A stretch of 64,000 nt of DNA from Pandoraea sp. PE-S2T-3 (GTDB lineage: Bacteria > Pseudomonadota > Gammaproteobacteria > Burkholderiales > Burkholderiaceae), in contig NZ_NGUQ01000011.1 in assembly GCF_002179965.1 (NCBI RefSeq), positions 124,001-188,000 on the forward strand, given 5' to 3'. Of the stretch, positions 1-8,122 are shown one piece after another (within the stretch, counting starts at the first letter, position 1; every line of letters begins with the position of its first letter). Under the pieces are notes generated by a model. That model was given only the letters and a program-made list of their open reading frames with translations. It did not search any database and was not told the DNA's origin. The translations under genes were made by a program, and so were the position numbers.

Positions 1-530
1 AACGCAACGTGCCAGCGGCGCAGCAATACGCTGTACAGCCCGTAAGACGCCGAGGCGATCAGCATCAGCACGTCGCCCAAGTGAATACCGCCGTCGAGCA
101 GCGTGGCCGGATGGCCCCGCCCGATCAGGTACACGAGCCCCGCGAGCGAGAGCAAACCGCCGACGAGCATGCCGAGCGTCGGCGGCTCGCGCAGCAGCGC
201 CACACTCCAAAGCAACGTCAGCAGCGGTGCGAGCGCCGTCACGATGGCCATGTTCGTTGCCGTGGTGCTATGCGCCGCGAGATACGACAGGCTCTGATAG
301 AACGACATGCTCAGAAAGCCGAGGAAACCGAGCTTCGCCAACTGCGGGCGCACATGCGACCAGTTGCGCATCAGCGGCCGAATGACGAAAGGTGTCAAGA
401 CCGCGACGGCCAGCACTAGCCGATAGAACGTAATCGCCGATGGCGCGATCGCGCTGGCAGAGAGTTTCGAGACGATGACGTTGCCGGCCCACAACAGCAT
501 GGCGCCCAACGGATACAGGATGTACCCCAT
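1..530 (-). CDS. EamA/DMT-family transporter, C-terminus cut by window edge
   Basis: Reading the complement from 530 gives an open frame to base 1 (about 176 codons) starting MGYILYPLGAMLLWAGNVIV and continuing with the alternating hydrophobic helices of the drug/metabolite exporter superfamily. TNMAIVTALAPLLTLLW and the helix after it are typical of the first EamA repeat; the second repeat lies outside the window. An in-frame GTG four codons upstream is an alternative start, but GGGA sits at a better distance from the ATG at 530. It diverges from the AraC-type regulator at 635, a common pairing, so that regulator may control it. The substrate cannot be read from the sequence. Confidence 0.8.
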   Translation of the reverse strand, partial: MGYILYPLGAMLLWAGNVIVSKLSASAIAPSAITFYRLVLAVAVLTPFVIRPLMRNWSHVRPQLAKLGFLGFLSMSFYQSLSYLAAHSTTATNMAIVTALAPLLTLLWSVALLREPPTLGMLVGGLLSLAGLVYLIGRGHPATLLDGGIHLGDVLMLIASASYGLYSVLLRRWHVA

Positions 531-634
531 GACGATTCCCACAGAAGTCAGAAAAAGGAAGGTCCATCGTCGGCGATAACCTTTTGGGTGTCTCACGCTA
601 AAATAACCAAACCTATCTCAAAAAAGACATCGTC

Positions 635-1411
635 ATGGCGCCGACGGATCTGATTTCGACCGATCACCTTCGCTTCGAACGCACCCCCATGCCGATGGCT
701 GCGATGGCGGTCGATTACGGCCACAACACGTTCATCGCATCGCACCGGCACCGGCGCGCGCAACTGCTCTATGCCATTGAAGGGGTGATGATCGTCGCGG
801 CGCCGTCCGGGCGCTGGGTGGTGCCGCCCACGCGCGGCGTGTGGCTGGCTGCCGGGCTCGAACACACGGTGCAGATGAGCGGCAACGTGAAGATGCGCAC
901 GGTGTTTGTCGAACCCGACGCCGCCAAGCTGCCCCAAGCGAGCTGCGTGGTGGATATCTCGCCACTGGTACGCGAACTGATACTGGCCGCCATCGCCATT
1001 CCGCTCGACTACGCGCCAGACTCACGCGACGCCCGGCTCATGCGGCTGTTGCTGGACGAATTGACCGCCCTGCCCGTGCTGCCGCTCTATCTGTCGTGGC
1101 CACGCGACGCGCGGCTCGCCCGCGTGTGCGACCGGCTGGTGCAGACACCGGCCGACGCCGCCACACTCGACGACTGGGCACGCGAAGTGAGCCTGTCGGC
1201 CAAGACCTTCCAGCGGCGTTTTGCGGCGGAGACGGGAATCACGTTCGGGCGTTGGCGTCAGCAGGCACGCTTGCTACAGGCGCTCGAAGCGCTCGCGCAT
1301 GGCGAGAAGATCGTCAACGTGGCGCTCGATCACGGCTATGCTAGTCAAAGCGCGTTTGCCGCGATGTTCAAGCGGCACTTCGGCGTGCCGCCGTCGGCGT
1401 TTTATCGTTGA
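635..1411 (+). CDS. AraC-family transcriptional regulator with N-terminal cupin
   Basis: 258 residues. The N-terminal half has an AraC-type cupin sensor (HRHRRAQLLYAIEGVMIV, then PTRGVWLAAGLEHTV). The last 100 residues carry the two helix-turn-helix motifs, including SAKTFQRRFAAETGITFGRW and VALDHGYASQSAFAAMFKRH. Length and layout fit the short cupin-AraC group that often represses or activates a divergent exporter. The EamA gene starts 105 bp away on the other strand, so local control of that gene is the simplest guess. It is followed 20 bp later by a YciI-like gene on the same strand. Confidence 0.9.
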   Translation: MAPTDLISTDHLRFERTPMPMAAMAVDYGHNTFIASHRHRRAQLLYAIEGVMIVAAPSGRWVVPPTRGVWLAAGLEHTVQMSGNVKMRTVFVEPDAAKLPQASCVVDISPLVRELILAAIAIPLDYAPDSRDARLMRLLLDELTALPVLPLYLSWPRDARLARVCDRLVQTPADAATLDDWAREVSLSAKTFQRRFAAETGITFGRWRQQARLLQALEALAHGEKIVNVALDHGYASQSAFAAMFKRHFGVPPSAFYR

Positions 1412-1431
1412 TCGTTTACGGAGACACCCTC

Positions 1432-1728
1432 ATGCATTACCTGCTGACTTACGAACTCGTCGATGACTATCTCGACCGGCGCGCTGACTATCGCGACGCG
1501 CATCTGGCGCTCGCGTGGCAAGCGGTGGATCGGGGTGACTTGTTGCTGGCGGGGGCATTGGAAGATCCCGTCGACACGGCGGCATTGCTGTTCGAGGGCG
1601 AGAGTGCGGCGTCGGCCGAGGCGTTCGCCAATGCCGATCCATATGTGCGCAACGGGCTGGTGAAATCGTGGCGCGTGCGGCCGTGGAAAACTGTCGTAGG
1701 GAAGATGGCGAGTACGCCGGTGCGCTGA
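1432..1728 (+). CDS. YciI-like protein
   Basis: 98 residues starting MHYLLTYELVDDYLDRR. The ATG at 1432 is preferred over an upstream alternative start because GGAGA lies 6-10 bp before it. The fold signature is the YciI/ferredoxin-like one: a beta strand MHYLLTYE, the LLLAGALEDP turn, then SAAEAFANADPYVRNGLVKSWRVRPW. YciI proteins are small dimeric alpha/beta proteins related to muconolactone isomerase. Most have no assigned reaction, and none can be assigned here. Probably cotranscribed with the AraC regulator upstream. Confidence 0.85.
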   Translation: MHYLLTYELVDDYLDRRADYRDAHLALAWQAVDRGDLLLAGALEDPVDTAALLFEGESAASAEAFANADPYVRNGLVKSWRVRPWKTVVGKMASTPVR

Positions 1729-1745
1729 AGGTGAATTTCTGCGGC

Positions 1746-1787
1746 ACAAAAAACAAAACGCGCTTGGCGATGAAGCCAAGCGCGTTT
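1746..1787 (-). terminator. Intrinsic terminator of the tRNA-Ala/tRNA-Glu unit
   Basis: A perfect 13-bp stem (1756-1768 with 1775-1787, six-base loop) is followed on the minus strand by a U-rich tract (complement of 1746-1755). It lies about 60 bp downstream of the tRNA-Glu 3' end and can also act as a barrier for the convergent YciI gene. Confidence 0.85.
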
Positions 1788-1846
1788 GCCGACAACCGAT
1801 TATCTGACGTGCAACCGGAGCTAACCGAGTGTCACGCCGATGAATC

Positions 1847-1922
1847 TGGCGTCCCCTAGGGGATTCGAACCCCTGTACTCACCGTGAAAGGGTGATGTCC
1901 TAGGCCTCTAGACGAAGGGGAC
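1847..1922 (-). tRNA. tRNA-Glu (anticodon TTC)
   Basis: 76 nt on the complement. The acceptor stem GTCCCCT pairs with AGGGGAC, followed by discriminator G and an encoded CCA. The T-loop GGTTCGAATCC is present. The anticodon loop CTTTCAC carries TTC. It lies 15 bp downstream of tRNA-Ala in the same orientation. Confidence 0.97.
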
Positions 1923-1937
1923 TTAAAGTCTTCCGTT

Positions 1938-2013
<76 letters not shown>

Positions 2014-2031
2014 GTGCGGCGAAGAAGTGAG

Positions 2032-2060
2032 ACTATAGCGCAGCTTTTTGAAGTTGTGAA
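2032..2060 (-). promoter_or_regulatory. Sigma70 promoter of the tRNA unit
   Basis: On the minus strand TTCACA (complement of 2055-2060) and TATAGT (complement of 2032-2037) are separated by exactly 17 bp. Transcription would start about 10 bp before tRNA-Ala. Five of six -35 positions and five of six -10 positions match consensus. Confidence 0.75.
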
Positions 2061-2066
2061 GCCCCC

Positions 2067-2085
2067 TCTCCAAATTTTTTGGAGA
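2067..2085 (-). terminator. Terminator-like hairpin after the aldolase gene
   Basis: Perfect inverted repeat TCTCCAAA / TTTGGAGA with a 3-nt loop, just after the stop of the aldolase gene (2107) and before the tRNA promoter. No U-run follows on the minus strand, so efficiency is uncertain. Confidence 0.4.
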
Positions 2086-2106
2086 ATTTCGACAACACCC
2101 GAGCCT

Positions 2107-3312
2107 TTACTGGCTCAGCCCGCGCGCCTCGATTGCCCAAAGCGCTTCAACACGTCCGTGCCGTACGGCGACATACCGGTCATACAGATTCACCGTCGGG
2201 TCGCAGTGCCCCGGCACCAGCAGAATCGTCTCGCCGAGCCACGGTGCACTGTCTTCGGTCGCCGACGCCAGCTCCAGTACGCCGTGTTCGTCGGAGGCCG
2301 TACGGTAATGCGGCTTGCCCGCTTGCTGCGACGACCAGAACCGAGGCAAGCCCGAATCGGTCGCCACGCTCTTGAGTCCTGCATCGCACACTATCACGCC
2401 CGGACGCGCGGTGCTCATTACCGTCGACGCGAGGAACAACCCGTGCCGGAAGCGCCAGTCGTCGCGCCATTCGAGCGAGCCGTAATGCCCGTCGAGAAAC
2501 GCGTACGAGCCCGGCTGAATCTCGGTGTACACACCGCTTTCGATATCGAATTCCGCCGTGCCGGTGCCGCCGCCCGTCACGACCGGGCACGTGATGCCGC
2601 GCGCTTCGAGAAACCGGACATACGCGGCCGCTTTGTCTGCCGCCTGCCGCGCTGTGTCACGTCGCAGATCCCAACTGGCGATGTGCTGTGCGCTGCCGTG
2701 ATACGCCTGCAAGCCGCCGAAGCGCAGCCCTTCGTAGTGATCGATGGCGTCGACCAGTGCTGCCACCGCATCGGTCGAATCCACCCCGCAACGTCCCTGC
2801 CCCACGTCGACTTCGGGCAACACGGCGATGCGCACGCCCGCGCGCTTGGCCGCCATGCCCAGCGGTGCGACCTGACGCACATCGTCCACACAAACCGACA
2901 ACGTCACGCGCGCGGCCATCGCGACAGCCAGTGCGATGCGCGCTTCGCCAACGAACTCGTTACTGATGTGGATATTGCCGATGCCTGCGTTGACGAACGG
3001 GATGGCCTCGGTGACTTTCTGGCAGCAAACGCCGACGGCACCGGCCGCCATTTGCGCACGGGCAATGCTGGTCGACTTGTGCGCCTTGGCGTGCGGGCGC
3101 ACCGCCACGCCTCGGGCAGCGGCCGCGCTCGCCATGCGTTCGATGTTGGCGTCGAAGGCGTCGAGATCGAGTACCAGCGAGGGCGTGGCGATCTGGGCGA
3201 GCGCGTCGCCCGCCTTCGCCACGGGCGGTACGGCAATGCCGCCGACTACCGGCGGCACGGCGGAAGACACTACAGAAGCAGACGTCGAAACAGCGTTGAC
3301 CGAATCAGGCAT
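2107..3312 (-). CDS. DSD1-family PLP enzyme (D-threonine / 3-hydroxyaspartate aldolase type)
   Basis: 401 residues, starting MPDSVNAVST with AAGG 7 bp upstream. After an Ala/Val-rich 40-residue lead comes an alanine-racemase-type barrel. Its motif RPHAKAHKS (residues 72-80) holds the PLP-binding lysine. Near the C-terminus, PGHCDPTVNLYD carries the His-Cys pair that binds the metal in D-serine dehydratase and D-threonine aldolase. Such enzymes split beta-hydroxy amino acids, for example 3-hydroxyaspartate to glycine plus glyoxylate. The gene is last in a minus-strand run with an oxidoreductase, an MFS transporter and a class V aminotransferase that may use glyoxylate. Exact substrate and stereochemistry are not readable. 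Confidence 0.82.
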   Translation of the reverse strand: MPDSVNAVSTSASVVSSAVPPVVGGIAVPPVAKAGDALAQIATPSLVLDLDAFDANIERMASAAAARGVAVRPHAKAHKSTSIARAQMAAGAVGVCCQKVTEAIPFVNAGIGNIHISNEFVGEARIALAVAMAARVTLSVCVDDVRQVAPLGMAAKRAGVRIAVLPEVDVGQGRCGVDSTDAVAALVDAIDHYEGLRFGGLQAYHGSAQHIASWDLRRDTARQAADKAAAYVRFLEARGITCPVVTGGGTGTAEFDIESGVYTEIQPGSYAFLDGHYGSLEWRDDWRFRHGLFLASTVMSTARPGVIVCDAGLKSVATDSGLPRFWSSQQAGKPHYRTASDEHGVLELASATEDSAPWLGETILLVPGHCDPTVNLYDRYVAVRHGRVEALWAIEARGLSQ

Positions 3313-3342
3313 GACAATCCTTTGACGGAAGCGCGCGGCAAA

Positions 3343-6300
3343 TTACGCGGACAGCGATGCGGGCAGCGCCTTCGCCAGCACGCGCGCCACATGGAGCGCC
3401 TGCGTGTGCGCACCATCGTGAATCTGATGACGGCAACTGGTGCCGTCGGCCACGACGATGGCATTGGCGTTACGTTGCCGGACTGCGGGCAACAAAGACA
3501 ATTCGGCCATCGCGCGCGAGGTGTCGTAGTGCTCGGCCTCGTAACCGAAACTGCCCGCCATGCCGCAGCATGACGACTCGATCGATGATACCTTCAGCCC
3601 CGGCAGCCAACCAAGCACCGCCGTGACCGGCGAGAACGCGTCGAACGCCTTCTGATGGCAATGACCGTGCACGAGCGCCTCACCGACGCCATCGGGCAAC
3701 GCTTGCCAGTCCACCGAAAAGCGGCCTGCCTTCTGCTCGCGAACCAGAAATTCCTCAAAGAGGAACGCGTTATCCGCCACCGTGCGTGCGGAGTCGCCAA
3801 AGCCGTAGCCGAGCACTTCATCGCGCAACGACAGCAGACACGACGGCTCCAGCCCCACGATCGGCACGCCGCGCTCAACGTACGGCAACACCGCATCGAG
3901 CAACCGGCGCGCTTCGGACATCGCCTCATCCACGAGCCCGGCTGCCAAGAACGTACGTCCGCAACACAACGGCCGCTCACCCTCACGCCGGTTCACATGC
4001 ACCGTATATCCCGCCGCTTCGAGCACCTGCTTCGCGGCCAGCGCGTTCTCGGGTTCCATGTAGTTGTTGAACGTATCGACGAAGAGCAGCACTTCACGCT
4101 CGCCCTGCGCGGCCTGACGCCCATTCGCAAGATTCGGGAGCGCTGCCTGTCCATCGAGGAACGACCGCCGCAACGCCGGCACCGAGCGCTCCAGCGCGAG
4201 ACCCAGCCAGCGCTTGGCGGCATTCCCGCCCGGCAGGCGCTGTGCGGCATCGAGCAGGCCGCCGACGCGGCTCGCCCACGGCGCATAGCGCGGCAGATAC
4301 GCAATCATCTTGTCGCGCAGCGACACGCCGTGCCGCTTCGCCCGTGCATGACGGGCTTCGATCTTGAAGCGCGCCATGTCGATCCCCGTAGGGCAATCGC
4401 GCTTGCAGCCCTTGCACGACACGCACAGATCGAGCGCTTCCTTGACGTCGTCGCTGGCCAGCCCGTCCTCGCCCAACTGCCCCGACACCGCGAGGCGCAA
4501 CGTGTTGGCCCGCCCGCGTGTGACGTGTTGTTCATCGCGTGTGACGCGATAGCTCGGGCACATCGTGCCCGCGTCGAATTTGCGGCAGTGGCCGTTGTTG
4601 TTGCACATCTCCACTGCCGACGCGAGGCCGTTCGAGGCGTCGCTGCCGGTGCCGGGCGCGGTCTGCTGGCCCGTGAGCGCGTCGCGCTTCACGTTCCACG
4701 CGCTCCAGTCGAGTGCAGGTGTCAGCGGCTTGGCCGCGTATCCCGGGGCGAAGCGGAACAGCTCGCGCGAATCCATCTTCGGCGGGCGCACCATCTTGTC
4801 CGGGTTGAAGCGATTCTCCGGGTCGAACAACTGCTTGATCTCGCCAAACGCCGCATTGATGCGCGGTCCGTACTGCCACGCCACCCATTCGCCGCGACAT
4901 AGCCCATCGCCGTGCTCGCCGGAGTAAGCGCCCTTGTACTCGCGCACGAGCGCCGCCGCTTCCTCGGCAATCGCGCGCATCTTGTGCGCACCGTCGCGAC
5001 GCATGTCGAGAATCGGGCGCACGTGCAGCGTGCCCACACTCGCGTGGGCATACCACGTGCCTTCCGTGTCGTGACGATGAAACACTTCGGTCAGCCGCCG
5101 CGTGTACTCCGCCAGATGTTCGAGCGGCACGGCGCAGTCTTCGATGAAGGACACCGGCTTGCCGTCGCCCTTCATGCTCATCATGATGTTCAGGCCCGCC
5201 TTGCGCACTTCCCACAGCGCCTTCTGCGGCCCGGCCTCGGGCATCTTCACGACACTGTCGGGCAAGCCGAGATCGCCCAGCAAGGTAGAGAGATCGACGA
5301 GCTTTGCGCGCAGTGCCGCCGCGTCGTCGCCCGCGAACTCCACTAGCAGAATCGCCTGCGGATCGCCCACAAGCGCCTTCTCGATCACCGGCCGGAAGGC
5401 CGCGTTATCCATCGCCAGATCGATCATCGTGCGATCGACCAGCTCGACCGCGACCGGCCCAAGCTTGACGATGTGCTGCGTGAGATCCATCGCCTGATAG
5501 AACGTGGGGAAGTTCACCACGCCCAGCGTCTTGTGCACCGGCAGCGGCACGAGCTTGAGCGTGATCTGACGGCTATACGCGAGCGTGCCCTCGGAGCCGA
5601 CCAACAAGTGCGAGAGGTTCGCCACGCCGTCGTCGGTATAAGCGCGCGGGTTCAGGCAATCGAACAGATCGAGGTTGTAGCCCGCCACGCGACGCAGCAC
5701 GCGCGGCACACGCTCACGCAGTTCCGCTTGCTCGCGCATGGCAATCTCGTGCACGCCCGCCAGAATCGCCTGCGTGCGGGCGTGCGTCGGCGGCGTATGC
5801 AGCGAGCCGAAATGCAGTTGCGCGCCATCGGCCAGCACCGCGTCGATGCCAAGCACGTTGTGCACCATGTTGCCGTACTCGATGGAGCGCGAACCGCACG
5901 AGTTGTTGCCGGTCATGCCGCCGATCGTGCACTGCGCGGCGGTCGACACGTCCACCGGAAACCACAGACCGTGCGGCTTGAGCCACGCGTTCAGATGATC
6001 GAGCACGATGCCGGGCTCGACCGTCACCGTGCGCGCTTCGGCATCGAACGCCACAACGCGGTTGAGCCACTTGCTGTTGTCGATGACGAGCGCTTCGCCG
6101 ATGGTCTGGCCGCACTGACTCGTCCCCGCCCCACGGGCGAGCACCGGCACGTGCTGATCGCGCGCGATATCGAGGGCGCGGATCAGGTCGTCCTGATCGC
6201 GCGGCACCACCACACCGATCGGGAATATCTGATAGATCGACGCATCGGTGGCATAGCGGCCCCGGCTCGCGCGGTCGAACAGCACTTCACCGCGCAATTC

Positions 6301-6411
6301 GCGGCGCAGTCGTTCCTGCAACGGGGTCAAGGCCACGCCGCCGCGTTGCATCGGCATCAGATGCACGGGCTGGAGCACGGAGGAAGCTGAGGATTTCGAT
6401 TGCGGATTCAT
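3343..6411 (-). CDS. FAD-linked oxidase / Fe-S oxidoreductase fusion (YdiJ/D-2-hydroxyacid dehydrogenase type)
   Basis: 1022 residues from the ATG at 6411; a TTG at 6462 would add 17. The N-terminal half is a FAD_binding_4 domain (ARGAGTSQCGQTIG, GGMTGNNSCGSRSIEYGN) followed by the FAD-oxidase C-terminal domain (HASVGTLHVRP, GEHGDGLCRGEW). The C-terminal half binds Fe-S: CNNNGHCRK, CVSCKGCKRDCP and two CCG motifs (LCCGRTFLAAG and SCCGMAGSFGYE). This layout and length match E. coli YdiJ-like proteins, which oxidise D-2-hydroxyacids such as 2-hydroxyglutarate or lactate and pass electrons to a membrane acceptor. In this locus glycolate or another hydroxyacid is a fair guess. It lies 30 bp upstream of the aldolase gene. 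Confidence 0.85.
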   Translation of the reverse strand: MNPQSKSSASSVLQPVHLMPMQRGGVALTPLQERLRRELRGEVLFDRASRGRYATDASIYQIFPIGVVVPRDQDDLIRALDIARDQHVPVLARGAGTSQCGQTIGEALVIDNSKWLNRVVAFDAEARTVTVEPGIVLDHLNAWLKPHGLWFPVDVSTAAQCTIGGMTGNNSCGSRSIEYGNMVHNVLGIDAVLADGAQLHFGSLHTPPTHARTQAILAGVHEIAMREQAELRERVPRVLRRVAGYNLDLFDCLNPRAYTDDGVANLSHLLVGSEGTLAYSRQITLKLVPLPVHKTLGVVNFPTFYQAMDLTQHIVKLGPVAVELVDRTMIDLAMDNAAFRPVIEKALVGDPQAILLVEFAGDDAAALRAKLVDLSTLLGDLGLPDSVVKMPEAGPQKALWEVRKAGLNIMMSMKGDGKPVSFIEDCAVPLEHLAEYTRRLTEVFHRHDTEGTWYAHASVGTLHVRPILDMRRDGAHKMRAIAEEAAALVREYKGAYSGEHGDGLCRGEWVAWQYGPRINAAFGEIKQLFDPENRFNPDKMVRPPKMDSRELFRFAPGYAAKPLTPALDWSAWNVKRDALTGQQTAPGTGSDASNGLASAVEMCNNNGHCRKFDAGTMCPSYRVTRDEQHVTRGRANTLRLAVSGQLGEDGLASDDVKEALDLCVSCKGCKRDCPTGIDMARFKIEARHARAKRHGVSLRDKMIAYLPRYAPWASRVGGLLDAAQRLPGGNAAKRWLGLALERSVPALRRSFLDGQAALPNLANGRQAAQGEREVLLFVDTFNNYMEPENALAAKQVLEAAGYTVHVNRREGERPLCCGRTFLAAGLVDEAMSEARRLLDAVLPYVERGVPIVGLEPSCLLSLRDEVLGYGFGDSARTVADNAFLFEEFLVREQKAGRFSVDWQALPDGVGEALVHGHCHQKAFDAFSPVTAVLGWLPGLKVSSIESSCCGMAGSFGYEAEHYDTSRAMAELSLLPAVRQRNANAIVVADGTSCRHQIHDGAHTQALHVARVLAKALPASLSA

Positions 6412-6488
6412 GACGTTGCTGGCGTTGAGCTGGCCTGAGGCGTCGCTGCGCGGGCGGGCCAACGCCCACCCGTGCAGGAGAATGTGGC

Positions 6489-7766
6489 TTAAGCCGGCTG
6501 GCGCGTGGTACTTGCGCCCTTCGCTTCACCGGCGCTCGAGAACTTGCTCTCGGGCTGCATGCGGAAGGCGAGGATAACGCCCACCCCCATCAGGATCATG
6601 CTGCCGAGGAACGGCAGTTCCCAGTTGCCCGTGCGGTCGATCAAATACCCCGAGATCACCGGCGAGAGGATGGCCGCGAGCGCTGAGCCCGAGTTCATCA
6701 TGCCGCTGGCCGTGCCCGAGTATTCCGGCGCGATATCCATCGGAATCGCCCACATCGGACCGATCGTCATTTCGGCGAAGAAGAAGCCGAATGCGAGGCA
6801 TGCCATCGACACGTACAAATGGTGCGTGAACATCATCGGCACCAGCGAAATCAGCGTGAGCAGCATGCACACCGAGACCATCCAGCTACGTGCCTTCTTG
6901 AGGCTGCCGGTGCGCTCGTAGAGCTTGTCGGTCACGATGCCGCCAAGCGTATCGCCGATCACCCCGGCAAAGAACACGCTGGAGGCAAACAACACCGATT
7001 TCTTCAGATCGAGGTCGTAGCTATGCAGGAAGTATTGCGGAATCCACGACAGGAACAGCCACAGCGTCCAGCCGTAGCAGAAGTACACGATCGTGACCGG
7101 CAGCATGCGCTTGAACAGCGGGCCCCACGGCACCGACGGGCTCTTGGCCTTCAGCGCCGGCAGCACGGCGAGCTCTTCAGTCGTAATGCGCGGATGATCT
7201 TGCGGACGCTCCGTGAACGTGAAGCCCCACACCACCACCCATACCAGGCTCACGATGCCGCACAGATAGAACGACTCGCGCCAGCCATGCGTGGTCATGA
7301 TCGCCACGACGACCACCGGTGCCACTGCGTTACCGATACGCGAGGCGGCGTGCGTGATGCCCTGCGCAAAACCGCGCTTTTCCTTGGGAATCCAGCGCGA
7401 CATGGCCGACGTGGCCGCCGGGAACGTTGCCCCTTCGCCCAAGCCCAGCAACAGACGCGCGAGCAACAGCGTGACGAGACCACCCGCCATGCCGGTGAGG
7501 ATGGTTGCGACGGCCCACAACGCACCGCATACGAGCAGCGTGCGCTTGGCGCCGAAGCGATCGCTCACCCAGCCGCCGATGATCTGGAAGACGAGATAGG
7601 GATACGCGAAGGCCGAAAAGACCAGACCGATTTCGGTCTTGTTGAGATTGAATTCCTTACCGAAGCCGGCCGCGGCCGTGCTGACGTTGACGCGATCTAG
7701 GTAGGTGATGAAATACATGACGCATAGCATCACCAGCACGACTCTCGTCGCTCTGAAAAGCTTCAT
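6489..7766 (-). CDS. MFS transporter, anion:cation symporter type
   Basis: 425 residues with 12 predicted helices. The first helix MLCVMYFITYLDRVNVSTAA and the loop GGWVSDRFGAKRTLL are typical of the ACS branch of the major facilitator superfamily, which imports organic anions such as hexuronates, galactonate or phthalate. RLLLGLGEGATFPA in helix 4 is also characteristic. The ATG at 7766 has GGAGA 6 bp upstream. It sits between the class V aminotransferase and the FAD/Fe-S oxidoreductase in the same direction, so it probably imports the substrate of this pathway. Confidence 0.88.
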   Translation of the reverse strand: MKLFRATRVVLVMLCVMYFITYLDRVNVSTAAAGFGKEFNLNKTEIGLVFSAFAYPYLVFQIIGGWVSDRFGAKRTLLVCGALWAVATILTGMAGGLVTLLLARLLLGLGEGATFPAATSAMSRWIPKEKRGFAQGITHAASRIGNAVAPVVVVAIMTTHGWRESFYLCGIVSLVWVVVWGFTFTERPQDHPRITTEELAVLPALKAKSPSVPWGPLFKRMLPVTIVYFCYGWTLWLFLSWIPQYFLHSYDLDLKKSVLFASSVFFAGVIGDTLGGIVTDKLYERTGSLKKARSWMVSVCMLLTLISLVPMMFTHHLYVSMACLAFGFFFAEMTIGPMWAIPMDIAPEYSGTASGMMNSGSALAAILSPVISGYLIDRTGNWELPFLGSMILMGVGVILAFRMQPESKFSSAGEAKGASTTRQPA

Positions 7767-8021
7767 TGCATGTCTCCTGAAACAGCCCGTAGGGCGCGCC
7801 CGTTCGCAGCAGGCGGCGCGTGAGGTGTTGCGGCGGCGCGGGCAGGTTCTGTGACATGGCCCGGCGCCGGCTGAATTGCAAGCAAAGCATTCACTGCAAG
7901 GGCGTGCATGGCATACCCCGTAATTCCCGCCTGTTTCCCGAAAGCTGCCTCAGGCAAAGGCGCTCAACGACCCGCTCAACGACCGGTAAGCCAGCGGAAA
8001 GCCGCCGCTCAAATCGGCAAA

Positions 8022-8073
8022 CGCCCCGATCAACAATTCGGTCTGCGACAGAATCGGCCTCCAGATCGGGGCG
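8022..8073. repeat. Large stem-loop between aminotransferase and MFS genes
   Basis: CGCCCCGATC (8022-8031) and its exact complement GATCGGGGCG (8064-8073) enclose 32 nt. The structure lies in the 356-bp gap 7767-8122 between two genes of the same direction. No U-run follows. It could attenuate, or stabilise the upstream message. I see no gene in the rest of this gap. Confidence 0.5.
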
Positions 8074-8122
8074 CTGCGTTAGGGCTTGTTCACCGTGATC
8101 GCCGGGTCGTTCGATCGCCAGA

